A stretch of DNA of 64,000 bases from Portulaca oleracea (Eukaryota > Streptophyta > Magnoliopsida > Caryophyllales > Portulacaceae), in contig CM055892.1 of assembly GCA_029582165.1 (NCBI GenBank), positions 6,129,254 through 6,193,253 on the forward strand, read 5' to 3'. Position numbers and translations under genes: made by a program. Positions 33,526-45,639 of the stretch are shown here, in pieces (the first letter of the stretch is position 1; each line of letters opens with the position of its first letter). Below the pieces are notes generated by a model, which was given only the letters and a program-made list of their open reading frames with translations, was not told the origin of the DNA and ran no database searches.

Positions 33526-34207
33526 TTTGCTGCCTGCTACGCCTTCACCAGCAGTCATGGAAAGGCAAACATATACCTGTCGCCGCCTCACTCGAATTGG
33601 AGACAATTATGCCCTCACGCCGGCACCTCTAGAGGGTGGTCTAGGGTTCCGTGGAGTACAGATGAAAAATACAAAAGTAAATATACTTATATTTAATTTT
33701 TTGAGTGATTTAGATGAAATGCAAGATACGTCAAGATATTTATCATTTTGTTATAATTATATAGCCTTGTAACAATAAAAGAAAAACATAAAAGAATATT
33801 GAGGACTAATAGAAGAGATGTCCATTAAGGTAAGCACATGTGTACATTACATGCGTATTCACGAAAAAGCAATTTTTCCCGGTTTCCACTTTGTTGGCTG
33901 ATCCAGAGCATGTATGCAAACTCCAGGCTGAAGGTGAACGTGAGGGTCCCATCCCATCCAAGTCAAAAACAACTTTCCCTTTTATCTCTCTTTCTCATCA
34001 ATTTCTCTTCAAAAGCAGAAAGCTCCTCCAAATGTTAACTCCCATTATCATGCTCACATTATAGGCTGCCCTGATACTCTGTTCACCTTCCTAGCCTTTT
34101 CCCAGTCAGTCTTTCTTCGCTTCTTCCTCCCAACCACCCACCGCCATTAAAGTAGTTGGGAAGCTCTGCTATTTGCGTAATCGTATCATTCACATGCAAA
34201 GTTGGAA
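33526..34207. other. Upstream region of the methylesterase gene
   Basis: No gene. The last 250 bp are CT-rich (TTTATCTCTCTTTCTC near 33979), a common look of plant 5' leaders; no clear TATA box. It presumably contains the plus-strand promoter. Confidence 0.4.
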
Positions 34208-37200
34208 ATGGGGAACATCTGTACATGCCTATCAGAAGAAGATAACCACGTGAATAGACAACAGCAACCGAAGCGACTATGCCACCGATCAAGCTCTGCT
34301 CCCGCATCGGCCGCCCAACGCTGGTCCAGAATCCGTTCATCCAGGAGAGACAATATCAATGTAAAGTTTGATGACCCAGTGCTCCATGAACAAGCATTAG
34401 CGGCTGCTGCAATCATTCTACAGCAGCACAGAGGAAATGGTTCTCTCCCTTTTGATCGATCTACATCTCTTAGATATCCCATTCCCAATGCCTCCTCATC
34501 ATCCTCTAAAAAGCAACCCAGTTTGCCCAGGAGTTCTAGCTCTAGGCCCAGGTCCAGCACTGATCCTCTTCTCCAACCTCATCAGCTTCTTCTCAATCAG
34601 GTTTCTTCATTTCACTTTTCTCAATTCGGTTTTCCTTGTTTGATCAACATGAAACTTAACATACAATTTAGATGGTTCCTATGCAATATTAAATGTTTTG
34701 TTTTGTTTTGTTTTAGGCTCTTTGACGTTTTCCACTTGGGGCCAGATTTTATTGTTGGGAATAATAATTGGTTTGCTGCTCAAATTGCTTATCTCTTGTA
34801 TATTTATTGCATACCATTCTATTAAAGAAAATGAATAAATGTTGGATAAAGAAGCGAGAGGGTGGCGATAAATTGTTAATCTTATTGCTATATATATACT
34901 GTAAAACTAAATCTATGCATGGTTAATTAAAAGCTTAGTTTAGCGACATGCCGACATGGTAATTATTTATTTATTCTTTTTATTTATTTTTTAGGGGGGG
35001 GTGGTATTGCTGGAAGGAGGGGTGTCTGATGGCAAATGTAGGTGGATTCGGACGAAGGTCCGTAGTCTCAATTCTTAGAGACTTTACACGCTAAGCTAAC
35101 TAGTTCCTCCTAATACTCCTTGGAATCCTTGCTTTTCTATTAGCTCTCTTTAACAAACATTCATTTTTGTGATCTTTTACTTTGTTCTGCCTTCCATGGT
35201 TGTCAGCTCATGCTCTTTTTTTTTTTTTTTTTTAATTGAATGTACTTTAGCCCAAGAATAACATGGAGCTGATGATGGTGATAGTGATTAAATATGAAAA
35301 GAGGCGCTTAGTGATACATCTTTTAATTAAAATACAGATAAACTGTAATGATGGCTGCAAAATAGAAATGGGGAACTCTTAGAAGTGGCTGCATTCACTG
35401 TTATTTCCTTGTATAATGGTCCCAAGTCCCAACTGTGAGCCTCCATGCTACTACCTAGTTAATACTTGCTTTATTTCTGTAAGGGTCCCTGTCCCTGTCC
35501 CTGATGTAATGAGTTTGGGTTGCATATGGTAGGTCCTATAAATGGCCCTTCTGTATTTAATAAATACCCGTATCGTTTTTTTTATTTTTTTATCCTGAGG
35601 ATTTTGGAGGGGCCCAATGACGAGTTAACTAACTGTTTTGTTAATTTATTTATCAGTCTAGTGTATGTTGGCCCTCATTGATTAAGGTGGCAGAGTTGTG
35701 CCCTTGTAGACTTGCTTCCAGAAGAAGTTAATGGATATCATGTGTATTGTGTTCCTAACATGCATGGTATCCCATTCCCCTGTGCTATGTCTCTTACCAT
35801 ATGTGGTAGTCATTCGACCTGGCTTCACAATTGATTGTGTCGGTTCACCTATGTTTTTACTCTTAGTATACATGGACCTAATATGCACAAGAAAGCGCTC
35901 GGCTGATGTTACTGGACTTAGATGGACATATGTGAATAGATACATATATGTATGTAATGTGGCTTGCTTACTTTTGTGAATTCATCATGTTTTCATTTAC
36001 ATTGAACTAGAAGTGGCCCTAATGACTGATTCATGTTAGTGTGTCAACTGTCAAGTGTTTTGACATAAGGTGACTCTAAGTGAGGCTTGGAATTAAACAC
36101 TCCCAATGTTTATGCCACTCTTTTTGTTTTGAATTATTCTTCGGACAGGATTCAAAGATTGATGGCTTGGAAACATATCAGTTTGTGCTCGTCCATGGAG
36201 GTGGTTTTGGTGCTTGGTGTTGGTACAAGACCATTGCCCTTTTGGAAGAAGGTGGATTTAAAGTTACTGCTGTCGACTTAATGGGTGCTGGAATCCATGC
36301 ATTTGATACCAACCATATTACAAGTCTCTCACAATACGCAAAGCCACTTACTGAGTTTCTTGAGAAACTTGATGATAGAGAAAAGGTATTTTGCTTCACG
36401 TCCTTTCTGCCTGGCAAAATGACCTAATTGAACCTAGGTTCCAGTTTGCTAATTCTGAAACTGCATTATATGCAAAGTTGCAAACATCAATTCAGCTGGA
36501 AAGTACTATGTGTCTAAGTTGCCTTCCTTATAGATGTATTTCAAAGCTGTTAGAATCTCCTTGTTCTTGTATGTATTGGTCTGAGATTGTCAGATCTGAA
36601 ATCACAAATTCCTGGACTATTGCAGGGTTTATGGGTTTGCTTGGTTGGTGCAGAATCTATAGCTAACACATATTACAAATTTTTGTCACTCCCACTCTGT
36701 TATATAACTTTCCGTAATCCCTTCACAATGCAGATAAGCTTAGTGTTTGACTGCATATGTTTGTTCCTATCGGTAAAGGACTGCATATGAATGTATTTCT
36801 GAATGGTGAAAATTAGACTAGAAAGCTCTTTGGAAAATGAAAGTGACCATGCAAATGCAGTTGGTATTAACCGGATTGCATGTCTTTTGTTTCAACTGGG
36901 TGTTGTATTTGACAATAGGTAGTTTAATTTGCCGTTCCACTCTTTTTGTCTTGTTCTACTCTGCAGGTGATTTTGGTGGGACATGATTTTGGTGGTGCAT
37001 GCATTTCTTATGCCATGGAAATGTTTCCATCTAAAGTATCAAAAGCTATTTTCGTTGCTGCAGCAATGCTGTGTAGTGAACAGAGTGCCCTCGATATCTT
37101 CTCACAACAGGTTTGCTGTTAATTAACTTTTTAACTATTATTGTCAATTCTGTAGTTTTGTTGGTGAATGTCGATAAATAATTTGGTCCTTAAGTTTGTG

Positions 37201-39270
37201 ACCATGACGGACCGAAAGTGATGGTTGATTTATTTGTGACATGTTTTGCTAATATTATTAACTCTTGGTGCCAAGCTTGTTGGCTCCCTTTTGTGCTACT
37301 CTGTTATTTCGTTGGCTCTAACCTATCAAACTGTTTTCACCATTCTTCATGACCATGTTGAGGCATATTGTTCTTCTTCACATTTGATTGAAAACAGAAC
37401 TGTATTTGCATCCCTTGTCGCACTTGGGGCTTAGGCTCTCAAATCTCTCCTTAGATAGTCTCCCCACATGCAAGGGGGTCACCTTTGTTGGCTAGAGAAG
37501 GGGGATTATTTTCATTATTTTTGTTTTTTTTTTGGGGGGGGGGGGGGATGGTTGAGCAAGTCCATGGGGTATTCATGTGAGTTTGCATCAAGGCAACAAT
37601 TTATGCTATATAATTTCATTCCACCGAGGCACCGACTTTTTTTGTTCACAATTGCTTCTATTTATAGTTAATTTTGGCACTGATATTGGTTTTTGTTAGT
37701 AATTCAATAGTTTTTGTGACTCTTGAGAAAAAAAAAAGCTACACTACTGTAGATTGTTTTGCTTTCACTTCATTGTTGAACATGTGTCATCAAATTTTGG
37801 CTGTAGCAGTTGACTTTCCTATATAAGGAGGGAAGAGGGAAAGGTACTCAATCTAAAGGAAAATGTTATGTGGGACGAGTATTCTGATAGATAAATGCTA
37901 CTCTTGTTGTTGCATCAGGGAGAATCCAAGGATCTAATGCAGGAGGCTCAAACTTTTATTTATGCAAATGGGAAAAATAATCCTCCAACAGCAATTGATC
38001 TGGACAAGTCATTGCTGAAGGAATTGCTGTTTAACCAAAGTCCAACAAAGGTACATGAGTGCACTCTGATATTTTGATTGCCTTCCCTTGATTTGAAATT
38101 TGGTTGCATAGTGCCATAGTGGTACACAGTTCTTGTATGATGAAGTAACATAGTAATTGGTAATGCTTTACTGTGTTGAGATTCTGATACTCCTAACTCA
38201 GAATTCTGCGTATGTGCTTGTGGATCTACCTGGATGATTGGAACTGTTGTGCCTCTCAAATTTGATGGATGTCCTGAAGTTTCTTTTTTTTTGGTTGCCT
38301 CCAATAAGATCAATCATCTTCCCTTCCTGACATTATGTTGTACGGTTAGTTTTTTTTTCCCCGCACCAAACGGAAGGTATTTTGTTGAGTTATATGTTGA
38401 AATTGGGACTTTAGTTACGGTTTGTTGTTGTCTTCCCTTAGCACGGAGGGGGGGTAGGCCTACTAAATGAAGTCAAAGAGACTGTCCTATGTTCTTCACT
38501 TAAGACATCTTCCCTTTTGATATACCCAAGCACCTTTATGCTGCATTCACTCACAAATGTACACATGTGCATTTATAGGTTAGAAACTGATCTCATACTT
38601 GACCACTCTACAGTCTAAACAAATCCCTGTCGTGCCATTATTGTCTACGTGGGTGACTTTTCAACATGTTAGTGTGCCTATAAAGAAATTTGAGGCGGAA
38701 TTTTTGTTTCATTGTGACCAATAATCATTGGGAACATTTACCCTGAAAAATAGAAGGTTTTTCCATTTACATACCCTGAAGTGTGACGTTTGCTTTCCAG
38801 TTTCACATATTTTAAATATGTCGTATAAACCACAAGGGAGTTAAATATAAATTTCATGATATTTGGGAGTGGAAATAAGTTCCACGAACATCAGGGTGAT
38901 GAATGCAAAAAAAGTCTCCGATAAAAGGGGCGAATCGGTAGAATAGTCAGGGACTAAAAACTTTGAATTGAGCTGAGGCATTTGTGGTTGTGTGCAGGAT
39001 GTGGCCTTGGCATGTGTGTCGATGAGGCCAATCCCATTTGCACCGATTTTAGAGAAGCTGGCTCTCTCAGACAGCAACTATGGGTGTGTGAGGCGGTTCT
39101 ACATAGAAACAGCAGATGATAATGCGATACCCATGGCTACCCAGGAATGCATGGTAAAGGCATCTCCTCCAGAACAAGTATTCCGCCTCAAAGGTGCCGA
39201 TCATTCCCCCTTCTTTTCAAAGCCTCAAGCTCTCCACAAACTCTTGGTTGAGATCTCTAAGATCTCATGA
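34208..39270 (+). CDS. Methylesterase, MES11-like alpha/beta hydrolase (five exons)
   Basis: Exons: 34208-34600, 36149-36385, 36967-37110, 37919-38050 and 38998-39270; all phase 0, GT-AG, total 1179 bp, 392 aa. The MES family hydrolyses methyl esters of hormones such as IAA, JA and SA. The long Ser-rich N-terminus (about 131 aa, MGNICTCLSEED start) is typical of the MES11-15 clade and predicts plastid or membrane association; Gly2 and Cys5 would suit lipidation. The hydrolase core starts with FVLVHGGGFGAWCWYK (oxyanion HGGG). The nucleophile elbow reads VGHDFGGACISYAM: Asp stands where Ser is expected. The C-terminal His is in KGADHSPFFSKPQAL. The start is the ATG at 34208; a longer frame from 34202 uses a TTG. 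Intact otherwise. Confidence 0.94.
34601..36148. other. Intron 1 of the methylesterase gene
   Basis: 1.55 kb with poly-T (35216-35233) and G runs (34995-35003). No element termini or coding seen. Confidence 0.6.
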
Positions 39271-39890
39271 AGTTTTTATTACACTTTCTACTTTTGTTGC
39301 AACTTGCAACACAAACATTGATAGATGCAGAGGTCCTAAATTTGTATAGGTAGCTGTTGCCAGAGCACTATTACCACCCCCCCCCCAAAAAAAAAATAAA
39401 TAAATAAATAAAAATTTACATGTCAAATACAGACTTGAGTTTAATTGAGCATCGGCTGATGGTAGAATGTTCCATCTGATGTAGAAGGAAGGTTGAGATT
39501 TATTGATTTATATTGATTCAATAATGTTGTAATGTATCTTCATGGTTTTTATAGTGTGGTTCTGTAGTTCTGTTCGTATTATCATCCATTGAAAATTTTG
39601 GGGTACAATTTGGTTACACTAAAAATTTTAGTGTTCTAAGTTATCGTTACTGAATTTGGTGTTTTAAATTCAGATGCTATTGACTGGGTGTGTTTGGATT
39701 TAATTTAGAAGGGAGAGGGTAGGGGTTCCTGCAAATGAAATTGGGGCTTTGTGGCAATTATTTTCATGCCGTTATCAAGTGATTTCATCAAAATGCTTTC
39801 TAAGAATGAAAGGGATTCAGAGTGAATAGACTGTGGATTGCAGATACAACCGAAGTAAGAGGAGATTATGGGTTTTACGGCAAAATTCAT
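39271..39890. other. 3' UTR and downstream flank of the methylesterase gene
   Basis: Includes a run of 10 C followed by A and AAAT repeats (39377-39413) and T/A-rich sequence with several AATAAT/AATAAA-like words. No gene. Confidence 0.5.
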
Positions 39891-40676
39891 GAACTAATTT
39901 TAGCAATGAAAATAGACACTAAAATTACATGGGAACCCGACGAACTAGGAGAAAAACCTACGAACGACAACAGTCAAAATAATCCACTATGTTAATAGGA
40001 GAGTACAAGGTTGATCACAATCACAGTTGTATGATTCGGTCTGCAATAAAGATTACAACACAATCTCTCAACTCTCAACTCACGCTTTCAATAGTTTAGG
40101 ATTACACAGAGTGGAGAAAATCGCTCTCTTTTTTTGTCTAGAAAAGTAGACTCTCAAATTGATAACTGATTTCACTGACTGACGACTAGGGGAATACTCG
40201 GTTAAACATAATAACCCTTGCGAAAAGAAATTGATGCGGCATGACAATAGCCCCGTGTGTTGGCAGCGTCTGCCTTGTCCACCTAGAAAAGTTGTATGGC
40301 CTTAATATCAGCATTGGGTGATCACATAATCAGCATGCATCAAGGGACTGAGTTGACTAGAAAATGTCACAGATTGCTAATTGGCGGGGAACAAAGTCAT
40401 TTGGCCTTGCTTGTGTTTTCTTCACACAGATAGATGATGTGGCAGATTGATTCGGTGGCTAAAAAGAGAGCAATGACAGATAACCTTCCTCAATTTTTAG
40501 CCCATTGTGCTTCTCCTTTTGGGCCTTGTCATTTCTGGGACCAACTGTTGGAAATGAAGCAAGGTCACTTTGGGTTCTTGCTTTATTTTCGGCCCAATTT
40601 TTGATGATGTATGCGGGTTGCTCTTAGTTTATATATATTTGTGCACTGGACCTAGTACAAAATCCGGTGTCTACAC
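39890..40676 (-). mobile_element. Probable solo LTR remnant (TGTAGACACCGG end)
   Basis: On the minus strand the right edge reads TGTAGACACCGGATTTTG, a typical Gypsy (Tat-like) LTR start, with a TATA-like ATATATATAAAC at about 40628-40639. The left edge is uncertain and no target duplication was found. Confidence 0.45.
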
Positions 40677-40772
40677 TTACATGTAAAGAAGAGCACAAGT
40701 AGTGTTTTGGCATGGAATTGTACACACTTAAAGCAAAATTTTAAGTAGCACATACTTTAAATTACACTTAAA

Positions 40773-41645
40773 GGGGTGTTTGGGAACTAGCTGTTGGCTG
40801 GTGACTTTTTTTGATTGTTAGCTGTTTTGTTAGCTGTTTGACTTTTGGCTGTTTTGTTAGCTTTTTTTGTTGGCTGTTTGTGTTAGCTGTTTGTGTAAAA
40901 AGTGTTTGGTAGAGTTAGCTGTTTATAGTATGACTTTTTTGTTTGATTTCCAATTATATACCCTTAGCTTTATATTCGGTATTTTTTTAACATTATGATT
41001 TTTAATTCATTTTTAGGTTTTTTGCTCCATATTACTAGTATTTTTTTTATTGATAGTCTTTTTCTGTCGTATTTGTGTGTTCAATAAATAATCACCAAAA
41101 ATTGGAATTTGTATTAATAGGCTAATTATAACTAAATTGTTCATTGATTGCCAAATTTTGTTGAGTAAGACTAAAATTTTTATTCCAATTGACTTTTCCT
41201 AATGTTGATATTTTATAAATTTTTATCTCAAATTTACTTTTGAAATTTTTATTAATTGCAAAGATATTTTTATTTGAACATCTTAGATACCAACATGGTA
41301 ATCTACGCTATAAACAACCAAAATAATTTGAATGGTAGTTTTGGTGGAAGATGAAAGAAAAATTAAAAGAAACAACTTTAAATAATTTGGATGACAGTTT
41401 TTATAATTTTTATGAAGTGTGTGGTCAATATGGTAATTTAAATCCCCAAAAGCCAAAAGTCATTTACAAAAAGCTACTCTTTGTAGCTTTTTACAAAATG
41501 GCTTTTTGGGGGTAAAAAGTTACTTCAATTCGCCAACCTACCAAACACTCCAAATTGGCTTTTTAAATGGTCAAACAGCCAAATGCCTTCCAAAAAGCTA
41601 TTTTCTTCAAAACGCCATCCAAAAAGCTAGACACCAAACACCCCC
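40773..41645. mobile_element. TIR element with GGGGTGTTTGG ends, about 873 bp
   Basis: Left end GGGGTGTTTGGGAACTAGCT; right end AAGCTAGACACCAAACACCCCC. Both subterminal regions carry inverted AGCT/GGCTTTTT words (left TTAGCTGTTTGACTTTTGGC, right GGTCAAACAGCCAAATGCC). AAA flanks both sides, which could be part of a target duplication. No transposase; a MITE-like derivative, superfamily unsure. Confidence 0.75.
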
Positions 41646-42440
41646 AAAGTGTTAAAACATGCAAAATTCAAAGTTCAAGCAAGTTTATTTAGTGGAATAT
41701 TATCCGGCGTATGAAAATGAAAATGCATTCAAATATTGGTGGAACTAAAAAGCCATACTAATGCATGAGAGCGGAAAAATCAAGTGTGCTCATCAGGACT
41801 AAAGACAATTTGACCGGGAATGAATTCTCCACTTGGGCATTCCCGCCACATGGTCCTTACATAAGGACGCTCCTTGACCGGTGGTTATGTAGCTCTACAA
41901 CAGTTTCTCCATAAAAAGATCATCTTTCTTCAAAATAGCACTAAAAACTCAAAAATGCTTTTAGGAAAAGAGAAGAAAAGTGAGAAGCTCGAATGAGCTG
42001 TGAGCTCGGTATCCCCGAAGCTCGATTACATAAGCTCAAAAGTAGGACCCATAGTGTCCACGTGTTACTTTCTCATTGGATAGTCTTGAAGGTCGTACTG
42101 CCATCAAGAAAATCATCAATAATTGAGTCAACGATCCCCCGACATGTCTTGCAAAAGCTGCCTAAAAAGGACAAAGGAGTCCTTCCCCAGGTGGTGGTCG
42201 CACGACCATCAAGGCCGTTTGTCCTTTGGTCCTTGGCGCGGCTCTCGCATGTGGTCCCAAGGGTGGAATTTGTATTTTCCTTTTCACCATGATCAAGTCC
42301 CAACGTGTGACCTTCTCGAGGTGGAGAATATGATTTCAAGATGCGCGGAAAATCAACCCGAAAGCATAAATAAACAAAAACTCATTAAAGAGGTAAAAAC
42401 TTCTTTTAATTAAATTCGTTCCAAATCAAAATGGCAGATG
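41646..42440. other. Interior of a decayed retrotransposon, no domain recognised
   Basis: No protein family found. Sequence grades into the tandem repeats at 42460, so I take it as part of the Tat-like internal region ending at the LTR at 43079. Confidence 0.35.
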
Positions 42441-42454
42441 TTTTTATTTGCAGG

Positions 42455-42945
42455 AAACAATCAAGCCTAAACGACAGCGGTGACGAATCACCTCTCAATC
42501 GGAGCCATTGACATCACGCTTGGTGCAATCTCTAGGCAACAATTGGCGCCCTTTGACATCAAGCTTGAACGACATCGGTAGAAAATCACCACTCAATCGA
42601 AGCCATTCACATCGCGCTCGGTGCAGTCTCTAGGCTACAAATTGCCGCCCCTCAACATCAAGCCTGAACGACATCCTTGACAAATCACCATCCCATTACC
42701 CTCCATCAACAATCAAGTAGAGCATCATTCTTGTTCGCGATTAGCAACAAATTGCACCTCCTCCATCAACAATCAAGTAGAGCATAATTTTTGCTTGAGA
42801 TCAGCGACAAATCGCACCCTTTCCATCAACAGTCAAGTATAGCATCACTCTTGCTCGAGATCAGTGACAAATCACACATTTTCCATCGACAATCGAGTAA
42901 AGCATCATTCTTACTCGATCGAGATTAACATCATTTTATCAACAG
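42455..42945. repeat. Two adjacent tandem repeats upstream of an LTR
   Basis: First, about 2.5 copies of a 120 bp unit (CATCAAGCTTGAACGACATC, CACTCAATCGAAGCCATT, GGTGCAGTCTCTAGGC). Then about four copies of a 60 bp unit (CCATCAACAATCAAGTAGAG, CATCATTCTTG, GAGATCAG, GACAAATC). Non-coding; typical of the pol-to-3' LTR spacer in Tat-like elements. Confidence 0.82.
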
Positions 42946-43078
42946 TCAGACGCAAGACTTCCATCTTTCAAGCGTCGCACCAAGCTTCGAAATTCAGAGT
43001 CATATCCAAGACCGGTGTCCAACAATCAGAACTACTTTGATTCTTATCCTACTCGAACTCATCAAAGTGGGGGCTAGC

Positions 43079-44530
43079 TGTAGGCACCGGGATTTTTATC
43101 TAGTTTATTGTGTTTTTTTATGTGTTTTGTAACATCTTATAATTTTATAATTTCCTTTATTTTTAGGAATAAGAAAAATAAGGAACCGAGAAAATCTAGC
43201 CATGCATGCAAGCTACATGCAAAAACCCATAAAATAATCCATAAAATCCATGCAAAAGCAATGCAAGCCACATAACCCTCATGCATGTCTGATGGCCGCG
43301 AAGCCTTAAACAGAGGTCAGTAGTTTGAATCCTGCTCCCACACATTACCCAAGCCGTCGACCAAGCTGAAAACACCCACACTTTCTTGGTTGCCACGCGG
43401 ACTTCACGAGTTCGCAACTCACCTCAGCCAACCCTGCCAACTATCATGTCCATATGTTCCCCTTGGTAGTCGCGCGACTGTCTAAGACCTTGGAGAATAC
43501 TATGCAAGCTTGGAAGCCAAGGTGGTAGAATGCATGCTTAAACCTATAAATACCCTTCCCTTCTAGTTCAAGAGAAAGCAAGTAAGAACCAAGTTATTCT
43601 TACAACTTTCTTCCTCTTTCACTCATTCTCCATTTGTCTTTTCATTCTCCTAAACTTTAAAAAGTACATTCTTCTTAAACCTTATCATAAGGTTCTCATC
43701 CTAACCTACTCTCTTATCCAAAAAAAAAACCCCTCAAATTTAACTCTATGAAACACCACTAAACTATCCTAAAACCATAAAAAGTTGTATTTTGTTACCT
43801 AAAGATAGAGACTGAAATCATCCACTTCCTAAGGCTAGGCAAGGTTCCCAGGCATCCTTTGTTTAGGTTTGATTTTGTTGATTTGTTATGTTTCTTATCG
43901 TGTAATTATTCATTTCATCATGTTATCATATGTTTATTTGTTTTTCATAAACTATGTGTGATTCATAGATTTTGAGATGTAATATTTCAATTTAATTATC
44001 TTCCTTCCAAACTTTATAAAAGCACATTTTAATACTTTCAGTAGAGTCTTTTCTTAAGTGAGAGGCAGACTCAAAGGTTTTTATCTTTCAAGTCCGTAGC
44101 CTTACCCTCGAACTCGGTAATCTGGTTCGTAGGTGGAGTTTTTTTCTTTAGGTTTTCTCGACTTTTCTTTTAAAAAAACGTGTGTTGACACTTTTTAAAT
44201 ACATGACTATTATTGCCTAGACCATATTTTCAAAACCTTAAAGCTAATTTTGTGTGAATTATGGTCTTACAATAGTGCCATGCAATTTTAGGAATGTGAT
44301 GTGTATTTTTAAATAATTGAAATTGCATAAAATCCGTAAATTGCCTTTTCCCGAACTGCCACATCTTGTTTATGGGATAAATCAAATTCATGGAGGAAAG
44401 ACCAAGTGGAGGTTCTCTCTTTGAGTTTGATTTGAATATTTGCAAGGTGTTCATGGTAAAGGAAATATGATTTTACAATTAAACTATTCATAAAATATAT
44501 AAAACAATTCCTAAATTTTTTTTAAAAAGT
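43079..44530 (+). mobile_element. LTR of a Tat-like element (3' LTR), right edge uncertain
   Basis: Polypurine AAAGTGGGGGCTAGC (43064-43078) followed by TGTAGGCACCGGGATTTT, the usual junction of Tat-type 3' LTRs. TATA-like CCTATAAATACCC at 43542-43554. The right edge is a guess near 44530. A tRNA-like patch lies at about 43290-43350. Confidence 0.65.
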
Positions 44531-45260
44531 AAAGCACCGGCAAAGTCCCAACAATTCCACAAGCAGCAACCGTCGCGGGGAAACCTCGGAGGAAGGGTGA
44601 AACCTTGACCTCGGGGACGTCCACACATACCACCCTAAGACTGACAGCCAGATGAAGTCAGTAAATCAAGTCTTGGAAGACATGCTTCACGCTTGAATCC
44701 TAACACAGTGGAGCAATTATGGAGGGATACAATCATACCCCTATGATGGTCACAGAGACAATTTTGAGCTTGGACAACTTGGAGCTAGAGCGCGATTTAA
44801 AAGGGAGTCCCTTGATATTGTAGGTAGTTATTGATTCCCTTTCGGTTTCAATGTTTTTCTTCTTTTTTTTTGTGCGTTGCTGCGGCTTGGATGTGGAAAA
44901 CATAAAACTTAGCGCAATTTGTGACTGAGCGGTTACACTTCGTCCTTGACTTCTGTCTCACACATCGTAATCGGGAAGTTACTCCTTCCTTGCCGCATTC
45001 TAACAATCTGATTAGAATGGATCAAGGTCGAAGCTTCACCTATTGTGTTCGTGAGGAATTTTTAGTTGTTTGGGTGTTTTATTGTATCCGTTGTAGCTAA
45101 TGTGATTTCTTGTTTGTCTTGTTTTGCAAATCTGGGCAATGGAGCATATAAATGAATGGTTGAACCCTGCACTAATTCAGAGTTTGTCTATTTTTGTCGA
45201 CGCAGTTGACTTTAAAGTCATATCTACATGGAGTAAAGGAAAGTTGTCCTTGGGGCTAGT
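44531..45260. other. Retrotransposon-like debris, no clear domain
   Basis: GC-richer patch at 44540-44640 and mixed sequence to 45260. A plus-strand stretch around 44720-44830 has a gag-like feel but too many stops to name. Confidence 0.3.
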
Positions 45261-45263
45261 TTT

Positions 45264-45620
45264 TTTAGATCTCTGAAGTCGATACACACATTGATTCTCC
45301 CGTCTTTATTGGGTACAAGAACTACATTTCCAATCAAATATGGATACTTGACAAGCCTAATCAAGCCGACATTGATTTGTTTTTGTACTTAATTGTGAGT
45401 CATGTCAGCCCATTCTTTCTTCATCCTCCTAGGCTTCTGTTTAACAGGTTTAGCATCTGGATAGAAATGTATCATATGCTCTGCCATCTAGCAATCAATC
45501 ATGGGCATATCTTTATATGACTAGACGAAAATATCTACAAACTCCATCAGTAACTGTTTAAACTCTTCATATTCAACCAAAGTCAAGTATTTCCCTACCT
45601 TGAACTCCTGTGGTTTGTTA
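45264..45620 (-). pseudogene. Gypsy reverse transcriptase fragment
   Basis: Minus-strand translation, with stops, gives KPVKQKPRRMKKEWADM, then LIRLVKYPYLIGNVVLVPNK and KDGRINVCIDFRDLK. This is the N-terminal part of a Ty3/Gypsy RT (the K.DGK.R.CVDYRDLN motif). The catalytic Asp pair is not reached. At least three in-frame stops. Confidence 0.8.
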
Positions 45621-45639
45621 GTAGTTGCCACATTTTGTT

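Noticed and set aside
34202..34207. Upstream start (TTG) extending the methylesterase by two residues
   Set aside because: ATG at 34208 gives the family-typical Met-Gly-Asn start.
34437..34643. Second plus-strand frame over methylesterase exon 1
   Set aside because: Shadow frame of a supported exon.
42073..42413. Overlapping frames of 88-99 codons on both strands
   Set aside because: No known domain, and the stretch leads into retrotransposon repeats.
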